A stretch of 64,000 nucleotides of DNA. Origin: Lamellibrachia columna (lineage: Eukaryota; Annelida; Polychaeta; Sabellida; Siboglinidae). Positions within the stretch are counted from its first letter, which is position 1, and every line of letters begins with the position of its first letter. The notes under the pieces are model-generated. The model worked only from the letters and a program-made list of their open reading frames with translations. It was not told the DNA's origin and searched no databases. The stretch is taken from NCBI GenBank assembly GCA_963662155.1, contig OY759262.1, positions 60,187,510 to 60,251,509 of the forward strand. Direction: 5' to 3'. The position numbers were made by a program, and so were the translations under genes. Shown piece after piece: positions 22,043-35,300 of the stretch.

Positions 22043-22745
22043 GTATGCCACAAGTTGCAAACGGTTCCGTGCTGTTTTTTTGTGGGGTCAGCAATACATG
22101 ACCTGGATGCCTGAGGCTAACAAACTATTTTGTTAACCTAAACAATATCACTCCACATCATTGATACAGTATCGACCATAGGCAGGCTTGTCACTTCTGC
22201 TGATGGTGTTGTCAGAATAAGTTGTGTTTTATGCTTTTAGTTTAAATCTCTAACGTTGTGTTTTCTGTCGGTGTTTACACAGGTTTTAAAAGCGGGAAAC
22301 TATTCTGCGGCTAATTAACTGCAGGTGGAATATCACGAAATGAGCTATAACAGGCGGGTGTTTTTCTCTAGATTGCCTACGACATACTAATTAATTTGAT
22401 GTTGAATCCGCCTTCCTTACCCACCTGTCTTCATTGTTTTGCTGTGATTAGTTTCTCAAGTCTCAAGTGGTTTACTCCAAACAGCACAAACTTGGGCTAA
22501 CGCAGGAGTTTGTGGTGGACTGTGCGCATGCGCTGTGGGTGGTACATTCGATTAGAAGACTAGTATCATTAATGTTGCTGAAATGGTTTTTATCTGATAG
22601 TTTTATTTATTTTATGTATAGGATGTTTAACGAAAAATTTTAATAGGTTGGTTGTGTGTATGGATACTGTCGCTGCCTTGCCACATGCACACATAGACAG
22701 TCTCCATACCCACACCATGGATACGTTTACGCTGAGCACTGTGTT

Positions 22746-25700
22746 TTAGAGGCAGTTTAGGTGAGGAGGTGTGGTGAAAGGGAGTTCCATAATAGCTTCT
22801 TGAAATGATTTTGGGTTTTTTATGTTGGTAATTTTTGATGGAATCATATTCCATATGTGAATGGCTCTGGGATAAAATGAAAAGACCATTGCATTTATAC
22901 GACACTTGGGGGCTATGTATTGTCCACGGGTTCGAGAGCGAGTTAGTAGGCCTGGAGGGGGGGTGATCTCAATAATGTTGTTTAGAATTTTGTAGAAGGT
23001 AGTGGCTTGTTTGATAATGCGCCTTCGTTCGAGGGTTGGCCATCCAAGGGCAGTAATTAGATCTGCTGGATTTGTGTTCCGTCTGTAATCATTTTTAACA
23101 AATCTGGCAGCAGAGTGTTGCACTCTTTCAAGGCTTTTAACTTGTGAAAAGGTGTGGGGATTCCATATGGGTGAAGAGTACTCAAGTTTTGGCCGGATTA
23201 GCATGTTGTAGGCTGTTTGCTTAACTTCGGGTTTACATGGGCCAAGAGTTCGTTTAATCATGCCTAAACATTTCGAAGATTTTGAAGTTATGTCAGTGAC
23301 GTGATTTGTCCAGGTTAATTTGGAATCCAATTTTACTCCGAGGTATGAGTGGCTGGATACGGTGGATAATGGTTGGCCAGAAAGCGAGTACTTGTGTGTC
23401 AGCTGGGTTTAGTTTTGTTTGTTATTGGAAGGTGGATGCATTTAGATACATTAAATTCCATTTGCCATTTGTCTGACCATGTTTGGAGTTGGCTTAGGTC
23501 AGTTTGGAGAATTTCGTGGTCGGTTTTGGAAGAAATTTTACGATATATAATACTATCATCTGCAAAAAGGCGTATAGAAGATTTGATGTTCCCATTTATG
23601 TAATTTATGTAGAGTAAGAAGAGGACAGGTCCTAGAACTGAGCCCTGTGGGACACCAGACGTGACATCTGTGATGTCCGACAGGGCACCGTTAACTGAGA
23701 CTCTCTGTTTGCGGTTGGATAGAAAAGATTTGATCCAATTTTGAGTGTTTCCAGTAATTCCGTAGGAGGTCAATTTTGATAGAAGACGTAGGTGAGGCAC
23801 TTTGTCGAAGGCTTTAGCAAAGTCAAGCAGGATTGCGTCAATTTGGGTCTTGTTGTCCATAGCAGTCATCCAGTCGTGGACTGTCTCAATGAGTTGAGAT
23901 TCACAAGACAGTCCCGACTGGAATCCGTGTTGGAAGTGGAGAATGATGTTATGCTTGTGCAGGTGTTTCCACATGTTGCTTAGGATGATATGTTCCATTA
24001 CTTTACAGAGGATGCAGGTTAGTGATATGGGTCTGTAGTTAGCTGGGTCAGATTTATGGCTCTTTTTGTGTATAGGAGTTACTAATGCTTGTAGCCAGTC
24101 ATTAGGAAGTTTACCTGTGTTGTATGATTGTTGGAAAATTTGGGTGATGATGGGAGCTATCTGCTTTGCAGTTTCTTTAAGGACTCTGGCTGGGAGTTCA
24201 TCTGGGCCTGTAGCTTTGTTCTGGTTTAGATTTTCCAGCTGCTTTATTACGCCATCTATGCCAATTTCGAGAATGGGGATGTTGGGGTAAGTAGAGGGGG
24301 CTATTTGGGGGATGGGGTGCTTTTCTTGGGTAAATACAGAGCTAAATTGGTTGTTTAGGGCATTTGCTTTATCTCGATCATTAATTATTGGTTGGTCGTT
24401 TACTCGAAGTGCGGGGATGCCAATGTTTTCGCGTTTATTTGCCTTAATAAATGACCAGAATCGTTTTGGATTAGTTTTCAGGCTGTCTCCAATGTGGTTG
24501 TTAACATAGTCTTTGTAGGATTTTGCTAATGCTTTAGTAGCGTGCTTTCGGAGTTCCTTAAATTTTTCCCAGTCACTGTTTAGTCCAGTTTGCTTTGCCT
24601 TTTTGTGGCTTTTGTTTCGTCTTCTCTGCATTCTAATTAGTTCACGTGTTATCCAGGGGAGGTGGGTTTTAGCTTTTGTGTATCGTCTAGGTATGTTATT
24701 GTTAATCAGGGTAGTCAGACGTTCGCGGAAAAAGGTCCAGTTTATGTCTATATCCTGTGAGTTGGGGTCGATGTCGAAGTACTCAAGATTTAGTTTGTCT
24801 ATGTCGTCTTTGAGTTGGTCCCAGTCTGCTGATTTGTAACTATAAACTTGGTGGGGGGGTTTCTTGTTGCGAACTGGGTTTAAGTTGACATTGAAGGTCA
24901 CGGATTCGTGATTGCTCATACCAGGAGTGGTGTGTGTGTTGATGATAATGGAGGGATTTGAGGTGAGTATGAGGTCAAGAATGTTGCCAGAAGCGATGCG
25001 TGTGGGGTCGTTTACCATGTTCTGCAGCCCAAAGTCGTTAGTTATTTCTAGTAGTTTGTTATGCTTGCTGGCAGTGCTGTTATTAGTGGTCTGGTGATTT
25101 GTCCAGTTGATATCAGGGAGGTTAAAATCTCCAGCTATGACTACGTTAGGGGGAGTTTTTTGTGATCTATATAGTTTAGTTAGGGAGTCGTGGAGAGCTT
25201 CAAGGGATTGGAGGTGGTCATTTGGGGGTCGATAATAAGATGCAAAGTATATGCATTTGTTTCGTGCAAAGTGAATTTTTGTCCAAATTATTTCACAATT
25301 TGAGTTTAAATTTTGGAGGGGTTCAGCTACAATGTTGTCACGGAAGGCTATAAGGACTCCACCGCCATGGACATTCCTGTCCTTTCTGATGGCCTCATAG
25401 TTGGGTGGTAGGAAAGAGTATGTAGCATAGTTTGCATCTAATTTAGTTTCAACTAGAAATATGATGTCTGGATTATTATATTGAATAGTTGGCTTTAGTT
25501 GGGTTGCTTTTTCTATGCTCTTAACGCTGTTAGTGTTTATCAAAATTCCTTTAAGTGTGTTTCCTTGGGTTTTCTTGTGGCGTTCGGGGGTTGAAGTGTT
25601 TTGGGGGTTTGGGGCGAAAATTAAGCCTGCATTTTGTGATGTGTGGAGTGTTGGGGTACTAAGCGTGGAGCTGTCAGACTGGGTGTTGGTAGAAATGGAT

Positions 25701-26062
25701 TGCTCATTTCTAGATGGAGAAGTGGTAATATTTGGAATTGGGCGCCCATATGGGCCAGGGTTTGGGTGGATGTCGCCCGAGAGTGCTATCAGTCTGCTGA
25801 GGTACAGATGTGTAACAATGTCTGATTTGAATTTGATTTTGGGTGGGAATTTAATTCGGGGATTCAAAGTTAGGGCATAATATTTTGGTTTAATTTTGAG
25901 ATTTGATCGAGATACGCGTTGACATGTTCCAATGATCGTTGCTATTAGGAGAGTGACGGTGATTATTTGCGTTAGCCCAAGATTAATCCGCATGGAATGC
26001 GGGACTAGGTGAGGCGAATATTTCCTAAAGGGACATCTGAACTGGAATACATTTTGTAGCAT
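22746..26062 (-). pseudogene. LINE endonuclease-reverse transcriptase, single frameshift
   Basis: 887 codons are open from 26062 to 23399. The N-terminal region has SGDIHPNPGP (about residue 95). An apurinic-type endonuclease follows, with VETKLDANY, GDFNLPDINW and MSNHESVTF. The RT has NYRPISLTCILCKVMEHI, LDFAKAFDKVPH, GVPQGSVLGPVLFLLYIN and LFADDS (near 832). A one-base shift near 23400 gives an early stop. The C-terminal part continues in another frame at 22746-23398 (YLGVKLDSKLTWTNHV, RPKLEYSSPIWNPHT, SRTRGQ), and is otherwise open. With only one lesion this copy is fairly young. Confidence 0.9.
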
Positions 26063-26181
26063 GGTTTTCTGAAAGTTAGATCCAAATGCAAACAGTGGCG
26101 ACTTGAAGAAAAGTAAGCTTACTAATGAAATGCTTAGCGATAAAATGAAAAGAACTCACCCGGGCGGCGCCGGCCGTGGGA

Positions 26182-26194
26182 GTCCGCCATCTTT
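26182..26194 (-). promoter_or_regulatory. YY1-like site in the LINE 5' region
   Basis: The minus strand reads AAAGATGGCGGAC, the core of the YY1 consensus, within a GC-rich patch (26158-26195) that ends in a GTGAGT donor-like sequence. YY1 sites at LINE 5' ends are known for mammalian L1; use here is inference. Confidence 0.35.
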
Positions 26195-26200
26195 GAAATT

Positions 26201-26934
26201 TTGGTTCATGTGTTGCGGTAAAGGGCGTTGTTTTGATTAGTTGCGTTTGTTGTCGTTTGGTTTGTCTGTTTCTGCGTGATCAGTGGATTATGTTGAGTTG
26301 TTGTACCAATTGTGGTCATTTGTTGTGTTGGTGAACATGTTGTGTTGAGTGAAATGTGTGGAGCGATGTAACGGACTCGTACCACCCCGACGCATGCGCA
26401 CTGACTTAAAGCACTATTGTAAATCTTTCGTAGGAAAGAAAGTTGGAAAATGTCTGATGTTTGATGCTTTCCCCAATTTGGCATTGAACTCGGGTTTATC
26501 CCCCAGTCAAGTGTTCGCGGGGTTTTACTGCACTGACAGGCTTTCCACTCCTCTTTCGGTATGTCGGAGTTATATCAAACAGGTTAGTTTGGTGATGGCG
26601 AAATGGCCCCACCTGTTTGTGGTATCAATATTTGTGGTTGAATGTTAGAAAATACAGGCTACATCTTATCAGAGTGAATTCTGAATAGTTATTTATGTTT
26701 ATATGTGTATTGGTTATAATTCCATTACCAAGTAGGGACGATTTAGGTATTTTGTATGTATATGAATATGTGTTATGTAGAGATGTGGGCTCTAAGAAAC
26801 CTCAAGTTTTGCACCAGGCTGTATATCATGGGTTCAGCATCGCATCTCGTTTGCATTGTACAGCTCACATTCCTATTATCGTTGTACCAAAGTGGCTGCA
26901 TGATAAGCAGTCCACTTTCCAATAATAAATGTCA
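26201..26934. other. No gene recognised
   Basis: A 92-codon minus open stretch at 26206-26484 (Thr/Asn/Gln-rich end) and overlapping plus stretches lack recognisable motifs. Part may be the LINE 5' region. Nothing else is seen up to the array edge. Confidence 0.4.
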
Positions 26935-27222
26935 TCATTTAGCCTATTTCAATTCTCACTAACAGTTACGTTGGACTTGTGTTGCTTATTTCGTTAAGGT
27001 TATTCATCAATTTACAACGGTAGATCTAATTGGTAGTTTTAATTTGTGGAATATAGCTGTTTCAATTAGCATGTTTAATGAAAAATAAGTAGGAAATGCA
27101 AATGCATTATTTAATTTGCACTCAGGTTTAAACTCCTTTTATAAACATTGCTAGCAAATGCCCACATTCAACTTGGATTCTGCAGCACCAATTAATGACG
27201 AAATGGGTGGATAACTACTTAC

Positions 27223-27346
27223 AACAACTTCTTCAATGACGTCATACGGGAAATACTGTCACTGAGAGCTTGGCCAGCTTCTGGAGCACTCAGATCGTTT
27301 CCAGAAAGTCTGAAAAATGTTTTATCAACTTAAACAATACAAACTG

Positions 27347-27406
<60 letters not shown>

Positions 27407-27915
27407 TGTCATAGCCAACAAACTACCAACTATACAATCAGAGAGTAGAACAGCGAACACTTCGACACCTGTAATTGCCTTCAAACGGTACAAATTAATA
27501 CAACACAGATCAACACAAAAGCAACTATACACATCATGATCCAACAAATTATGTACTGTTACATAACCGATTGAAACAGAATATGACAGCATCCATTACC
27601 AGGGGATTCTACCAAAACAAGCTTTGGTTTGAGACTGATTAGTATTAAAATCATAAGAGCTACACAAATGAAAAAGTATCAGCAACATCAAATCAATCTC
27701 ACTCGTCTAACAGTATACTCGTATACAAAATGATTATGCTGTATAGGATGTGCTAACTCACTGCTCAGTAGTGAGTTAGCACCGCTTAGCAGAGTGTAAT
27801 ACTGTCCTGAATATATGCAACAAAAACTCACGCAAGTTCTTCCACTTTTGGACACAGCTGCAGAGCACGTGCCAGAGAGAGCATGCCTTCGGGTCCAATT
27901 CTACACTGTTGCAAA
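27223..27915 (-). CDS. LRR cassette 1: exon B 27832-27915, exon A 27223-27309
   Basis: Exon B (CAG acceptor, GTGAGT donor) reads LQQCRIGPEGMLSLARALQL then CPKVEEL. Exon A (CAG acceptor, GTAAGT donor) reads LSGNDLSAPEAGQALSDSIS then RMTSLKKL. Together they are 57 residues with alternating Cys- and Asn-type repeats, as in ribonuclease inhibitor and NLR receptors, where they form a solenoid that binds a protein or ligand on its concave face. Both exons have the 1 + n codons + 2 phase, so they join to each other and to neighbours in frame. The A repeat has Ala, Ser, Gly at exposed strand positions 5, 7 and 8. A (TA)n tract at 27352-27403 lies about 40 bp upstream of the exon A acceptor. This is the last cassette before the low-coordinate array edge. 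No start codon is expected in internal exons. Confidence 0.85.
27750..27782. repeat. Hairpin conserved in the array units (first copy)
   Basis: Perfect 13-bp arms GTGCTAACTCACT / AGTGAGTTAGCAC around a 7-nt loop, about 50 bp from the end of exon B on its downstream intron side. It recurs at the same place in every complete unit. Single-arm mismatches occur in cassettes 3, 7, 8 and 9. Whether it acts in RNA or is an old element terminus is unknown. Confidence 0.8.
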
Positions 27916-29174
27916 CTGCAAAGACAATCGTACAAATATTGATGTATGCTATACGATGAAATACATTAAAGTAAGCAGACTGTATATAAATTTACTCCAC
28001 TGATCACTGTTGTCATTTTAAAATGAAATATATGTCCTGCAAATTAACGTAGAGGCAATTTTCAAACAAAAAACATGTGTGACTTTGAATTTAATTGTTG
28101 TAATAATCAAACCATTTGATGAAAAGAACATTTGAAATGGTAAATCTTCAACTATTATGTATGAAAAAAGGAATTTCTTGTTACCCGTGGAATGGCATTC
28201 GAGTGGTTAAAAACTGTTCTAGAAAACAATGTGTATCTACTGACGAATGTAAGTCTGATGTGTGCATTATTTCATGTGGTGTACCCCATAGTTCGATTTT
28301 AGGCCTCAAACTATTTATACAGTGAACTCTGCTTAACAGAATCACGGATAACATAATCAACGGTTTACTAGAATCGAAATGGCTGTGACGGAATCGTTTC
28401 CTATTTGCACTGTGTTAAAGTGAGCTGCTGAACAGAATCACGTCTGCCACTTAGTAGAATCAGACACAAGAAAAATTATTTATGACAATGTTATACTACC
28501 TACCAACATCCCCAATTACATTAGCCCTTAGACTATGACACACAGAATAAACTCCTTGCAAAATATCTTGCTCAACACTACGCAAAACACTGACGGTGTC
28601 CTCCAGAAGAATGTTCCATGTACAATATTCTAGACATGTTGCCGTGATATGAATAAATGTAGTCTAGTAACACTGACCGTTTCCTCCAGAACAATGTTCC
28701 ATGTACAATATTCAAGACATGTTGCTGTGATATGAATAAATGTAGTCTAGTAATGATTTTAAAATAATATTGATACAATTAACAATTAGACAAGACTGCT
28801 TGTAAGACATCCACATAACAAGGAGACTTGACCATCAATATGTTGCAAAATAGCTGATTTCTAACTAAGTAGACCATAGTTAATGAATTAAGTAGTCATT
28901 ATTCAATTCTCATTAAGTTACTTCGGACTTGTGTTGCTTATTTTATTAAGGTTATTCATCAATTTACAACCGTATATCTAATTGGTAGTTTTAATTTGTG
29001 GAAGACAGCTGTTTCAATCAGCATGTTTAATGAAAAATAAGCAGGAAATGCAAATGTATTATTTAATTTGCACTCAGGTTTAAACTTCTTTTATGAACAT
29101 TGCTAGCAAATGCCCACATTCAACTTGGATTCTGCAGCACCAATTAATGACGAAATGGGTGGATAACTACTTAC

Positions 29175-29301
29175 AGCAACTTCTTCAATGACGTCATACG
29201 GGAAATATTGTCAATGAGAGCTTGGCCAGCTTCTGGAGCACTCAGATCGTTTTTACAAAGTCTAAAAAATAATGTTTTATCAACTTAAAGAATACAAACT
29301 G

Positions 29302-29388
<87 letters not shown>

Positions 29389-29904
29389 GTAGGCATGTCA
29401 TAGCCAACACACCTCCAACTATACAATCAGAGAGTAGAACAGTGAACACTTCGACACCTGTAATTGCCTTCAAACGGTACAAATTAATACAACACAGATC
29501 AACACAAAAGCAACTATACACATCATGATCCAACAAATTATGTAATGTTACATAACCGATTGAAACAGAATATGACAGCATCCATTACCAGGGGATTCTA
29601 CCAAAACAAGCTTTGGTTTGAGACTGATTAGTATAAAAATCATAAGAGCTACACAAATGAAAAAGTATCAGCAACATCAAATCAATCTCACTCGTCTAAC
29701 AGTATACTCGTATACAAAATGATTATGCTGTATAGGATGTGCTAACTCACTGCTCAGTAGTGAGTTAGCACCGCTTAGCAGAGTGTAATACTGTCCTGAA
29801 TATATGCAACAAAAACTCACGCAAGTTCTTCCACTTTCGGACACAGCTGCAGAGCACGTGCCAAAGAGAGCATGCCTTCGGGTCCAATTCTACACTGTTG
29901 CAAA
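29175..29904 (-). CDS. LRR cassette 2: exon B 29821-29904, exon A 29175-29261
   Basis: Exon B protein is identical to cassette 1. Exon A begins LCKNDLSAPEAGQALIDNIS, with Ala, Cys, Lys at strand positions 5, 7, 8 and Asn in the helix, both unique changes (K, N). The acceptor is TAG rather than CAG. (TA)n at 29306-29380. The split codon to the next B exon gives Leu. Confidence 0.85.
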
Positions 29905-31167
29905 CTGCAATGACACATCGTACAAATATTGATGTATGCTATACGATGAAATACATTAAAGTAAGCAGACTGTATATAAATTTACTCCACTGATCACTGT
30001 TGTCATTTTAAAATGAAATATATGTCCTGCAAATTAACGTAGAGGCAATTTTCAAACAAAAAACATGTGTGACTTTGAATTTAATTGTTGTAATAATCAA
30101 ACCATTTGATGAAAAGAACATTTGAAATGGTAAATCTTCAGCTATTATGTATGAAAAAAGGAATTTCTTGTTACCCGTGGAATGGCATTCGAGTGGTTAA
30201 AAACTGTTCTAGAAAACAATGTGTATCTATTGACGAATGTAAGTCTGATGTGTGCATTATTTCATGTGGTGTACCCCATAGTTCGATTTTAGGCCTCAAA
30301 CTATTTATACAGTGAACTCTGCTTAACAGAATCACGGATAACAGAATCAACGGTTTACTAGAATCGAAATGGCTGTGACGGAATCGTTTCCTACTTGCAC
30401 TGTGTTAAAGTGAGCTGCTGAACAGAATCATGTCTGCCACTTAGTAGAATCAGACACAAGAAAAATTATTTATGACAATGTTATACTACCTACCAACATC
30501 CCCAATTACATTAGCACTTAGACTATGACACACAGAATAAACTCCTTGCAAAATATCTTGCTCAACACTACGCAAAACACTGACGGTGCCCTCCAGAACA
30601 ATGTTCCATGTACAATATTCAAGACATGTTGCCGTGATATGAATAAATGTAGTCTAGTAACACTGACCGTGTCCTCCAGAACAATGTTCCATGTACAATA
30701 TTCAAGACATGTTGCCGTGATATGAATAAATGTAGTCTAGTAATGATTTAAAAATAATATTGATACAATTAACAATTAGACAAGACTGCTTGTAAGACAT
30801 CCACATAACAAGGAGACTTGACCATCAATATGTTGCAAAATAGCTGATTTCTAACTAAGAAGACCATAGTTAATAAATTAAGTAGTCATTATTCAATTCT
30901 CATTAAGTTACTTTGGACTTGTGTTGCTTATTTTATTAAGGTTATTCATCAATTTACAACCGTATATCTAATTGGTAGTTTTAATTTGTGGAAGACAGCT
31001 GTTTCAATCAGCATGTTTAATGAAAAATAAGCAGGAAATGCAAATGTATTATTTCATTTGCACTCAGGTTTAATAAACTTCTTTTATGAACATTGCTAGC
31101 AAATGCCCACATTCAACTTGGATTCTGCAGCACCAATTAATGACGAAATGGGTGGATAACTACTTAC

Positions 31168-31291
31168 AGCAACTTCTGCAATGACGTCATACAGGAAATA
31201 CTGTCACTGAGATCTTGGCCAGCTTCGGGAGCACTCAGATCGTTTCCAGAAAGTCTGAAAATTGTTTTATCAACTTAAACAATACAAACTG

Positions 31292-31361
<70 letters not shown>

Positions 31362-31872
31362 CATGTCACAGCCAACACATCACCAACTATACAATCAGAG
31401 AGTAGAACAGTGAACACTTCGACACCTGTAATTGCCTTCAAACGGTACAAATTAATACAACACAGATCAACACAAAAGCAACTATACACATCATGATCCA
31501 ACAAATTATGTACTGTTACATAACCGATTGAAACAGAATATGGCAGCATCCATTACCAGGGAATTCTACCAAAACAAGCTTTGGTTTGAGACTGATTAGT
31601 ATTAAAATCATAAGAGCTACACAAATGAAAAAGTATCAGCAACATCAAATCAATCTCACTCGTCTAACAGTATACTCGTATACAAAATGATTATGCTGTA
31701 TAGGATGTGCTAACTCATTGCTCAGTAGTGAGTTAGCACCGCTTAGCAGAGTGTAATACTGTCCTGAATATATACAACAAAAACTCACTCAAGTTCTTCC
31801 ACTTTCGGGCGCTGCTGCAGAGCACGTGCCAGAGAGAACATGCCTTCAGGTCCAATTCTACACTTTTGCAAA
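31168..31872 (-). CDS. LRR cassette 3: exon B 31789-31872, exon A 31168-31254
   Basis: Exon B has Lys at strand position 8 (LQKCRI), Phe after Met, and Arg for the helix-end Cys (QQRPKVEEL). Its final split codon gives Glu. Exon A reads LSGNDLSAPEAGQDLSDSIS then CMTSLQKL with a CAG acceptor; Cys replaces the usual Arg. (TA)n at 31297-31359. Exon B and its surroundings match cassette 9 almost base for base. Confidence 0.85.
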
Positions 31873-32320
31873 CTGCAAAGACACATCGTACAGACATTGG
31901 TGTATGCTATACGATGAAATACATTAAAGTAAGCAGACTGCATATAAATTTACTCCACTGATCACTGTTGTCATTTTAAAATAAAATATGTCCTGAAAAT
32001 TAACGTAGATGCAATTTTCAAACAAAAAACATGTGTGACTTTGAATTTAATTGTTGTAATAATCAAACCATTTGATGAAAAGAACATTTGAAATGGTCAA
32101 TCTTCAGTTATTATATATGAAATAAGGAATTTCTTGTTACCCGTGGAATGGCATTCGAGAGGTTAAAAACTGTTCTAGAAAACAATGTGTATCTATTGAC
32201 GAATGTAAGTCTGATGTGTGCATTATTTCATGTGGTGTACCCCAAAGTTCGATGTTAGGCCTCAAACTATTTATACAGTGAACTCTGCTTAACAGAATCA
32301 CGGATAACATAATCAACGGT

Positions 32321-35300
32321 TTTAACAAGATTTAACAAGATTTGCCATCCAAGCCAAAGGCCCAGATGGCAAGTGGACAAGGAAGCCATTGGCTTATCGA
32401 GAGTCCAACAATGTTCACCTACTTATAACCCGCCCTCCTGATATATGTGTCAACCTTGTTTTTAAACATATTCAAGCTGCTAGCAGTTACACAATCTGTA
32501 GACAATTTGTTCCATTCATTTATTGTCCTCTGTGAGAACGAGTGCTTCCTGATGTCCAATCTACATTGATCCTTTACTAATTTTACCTCATGTCCTCTAG
32601 TTCTGCTATCCTTCTTGAGTGAGAAAAACATATTTCTATCAATAATTTCATACCCATTCAATATCTTAAAAACTTCAATCTGATCTCCTCTTAACCTCCT
32701 TGTCTCTAGAGTTGTTAAACCACATTCTTTCAGGCGTTCTTCATAACTAAGGTCTCTAAGTTCTGGAATCATTTTAGTTGCTCTCCTTTGTATGCGTTCA
32801 AGCGTATCTATATCCTTCTTACGATATGGTCTCCATGCTTGTATACAGTATTCTAAATGAGGTCTAACTATTGCTTTATAAAGAGGTATAATTAACTTTT
32901 TTCCCTTGTATGTTATGTTTCTTCTAATCAATCCAAGAATTTGATTACCCTTTGAAGCTGCAATACCACACTGCTCTGAAACTTTCATATCAGCGCTTAT
33001 TGTAACTCCTAAGTCCTTTTCTTTTACAGTAGTACCCAGAACAGTATCTCCCATTTTATAGTTTACATTCAAGTTCCCATGTCCTGTATGTAGGCATTTA
33101 CATTTCCCAAAATTGAACAGCATCTGCCATTTCTCAGACCATTTCACTAATCTGTCTAGATCGTTTTGTAAATGTTGTTTATCACCATCAGTATTAACCT
33201 TTCTAAACAGTTTTGTGTCATCCGCAAATTTCAGTACGTTACTTGTTATACTGTCGTCCAAGTCATTGATATAAATTAAGAATAATATAGGTCCTAGTAC
33301 TGACCCTTGAGGTACCCCACTCAAAACCGATTTCCAATTTGAAACTTCTCCATCTACTACAACTCGTTGTCTTCTGTCAGTCAGCCATTGTTCTATCCAG
33401 TCAGTTATGCTATCCCCGATACCATGGGCTTTTAATTTAAGTAGCAATCTTTGATGTGGCACTTTGTCAAAAGCTTTCTGAAAATCTAAGTAGATAATAT
33501 CTACTGGCGATCCCACGTCTATCCACTTAGTGATTTCTTCCAAAAAACATAACATATTTGTTAAGCATGACCTTGCTTTAAGGAATCCATGTTGAGATGA
33601 ATTTAATAATTTATGCTTAACGAGGAAGTCCACCATATGGTCTTTAATTAACCTTTCTAATAATTTACAAATCACTGACGTTAAACTCACTGGTCTGTAA
33701 TTCTCTGACTTATTTCTCGAACCCTTTTTAAATAATGGTATGATGTTTGCTTCTTTCCATTCAAACGGAACAACTCCCTCTTTTAATGACAAGTTGAATA
33801 CTCTTGCAAGTGGTATACTGATTTGATCTACTGTTTCCATTAGTAATTTTGGAGGAATCCCATCCACTCCCGGTGATTTGTTATCCTTCATTGCCCTTAT
33901 TTTCTTAGCTACCAATTCTGGAGTTACAACTAACGGTCCTAAATATTCAGATTTAGCCCCCTGAAATTTAGCATCAGCAACTGGTAATGAACTAATATCT
34001 TCCTTGGTAAACACTGAACTGAAGTAACCATTTAGGTCTTCCGCCATTAAAAACCCCTGTGATATTATATTTCCAGCACTGTCTTCTAGAGGTCCAACCT
34101 TGTCTTGTACGTTTTGTTTACTCCTGACATATGCATAAAAACTCTTGCTGTCATTTTTTATGTTACATGCCAGTTTTTGCTCATAGCTTCTTTTAGATTG
34201 TCTGATTTCAGTTGTAGCTGCATTAAGTGCCTCTTTGTATTTTGCATAGTCTTCTTCCTTTCTGGTACGCCTATAAACCCTCCACATAGTTTGTTTTAGC
34301 ATTATTTTTCTAATAGCCTCTTTTGACAAATGTTTCTTTCTACACCGTTTTCCTTGTTTTCGGAAGGGAACAAATTTATCGATGATACTCTCAATTTCAT
34401 ATTTAAGAATGTTCCAGCATTCAATTGCGGTCTTATTCATCAGCATGTTATTCCAATCTAGCTGTGCTAAGTATTTTCTCATATCTTTGTAGTTACCTTT
34501 GTGGAAGTTTCTCTTGTACGTTTTCTTATTTTTACTTTCTGATTTTACATTGATGTCAAAATGTATTTGATTATGGTCACTATTACCCAATGGTTCAAAT
34601 ATTTTTACATTGTCCACTAATTCTTTTTGTGATGACAAAACTATATCTAATACATTTTCTCCCCTGGTTGGTTCTAGTACGTGCTGAGTAAGAAAGCTAT
34701 CCTGGATTAAACATAGAAATTGTTGATCCTCAATCCCTGTGCTCTCTAGAGAATTCCATTGTATGTGTCCATGGTTAAAATCTCCCATTATGATACATTC
34801 CCCTTTACTAACTTCCTTTATAGCGTTTTTTATTTTTGTGTTGTCCTCTTCGTTTATGTTTGGACTTCGGTAAACTAATCCAATAGTTAATTTTGAATTT
34901 CCTGAAACAATTTTGCACCAAACAGCTTCATCGCAATCTGCTTCCCTTTCTAGTTTTATTTCATAAGCCTGAATAGATTCTTTAACATATAAAATAACTC
35001 CCCCGCCCCTTCTTCCTATTCGATCTTTCCTAAACATTACGTATCCTGTCAGTCCTAATTCAGCATCTGTAATATCTATGTTGGCCCATGATTCAGTTAT
35101 ACCAATTATGTGAGGGTCAATATCTTCTACCATAATGTTTAATTCGTTTTTCTTATTTACTATGCTCCTTGCATTTAAACATACGCATATATAACCTTTT
35201 TCAGAGATGTTTTTCGGATGATTTGATATTGGTTTATCTGTGCTAGTGGCCTCTTGTTCTGCTTGAGACACCTCTAGGTAACCCCCCTGCACTTCTAGTT

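Larger units (their letters stand above)
21506..22619. other. AT-rich sequence without a firm gene
   Basis: Contains a (TA)n tract and a possible orphan exon, listed separately. The rest shows nothing recognisable. Confidence 0.4.
22620..26200 (-). mobile_element. LINE (CR1/Jockey-type) with HPNPGP motif, one frameshift
   Basis: A nearly full-length non-LTR element on the minus strand: GC-rich 5' region near 26.15-26.2 kb, endonuclease-RT frame, and 3' region ending near 22.62 kb. Target-site duplications were not identified. It is one part of the 5.4 kb that separates the array edge at 21.5 kb from the rest at 26.9 kb. Confidence 0.85.

Noticed and set aside
26206..26484. 92-codon minus frame upstream of the LINE as a possible LINE ORF1
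   Set aside because: No zinc-knuckle, coiled-coil or other ORF1 motif is visible; it is low-complexity Thr/Asn/Gln sequence.
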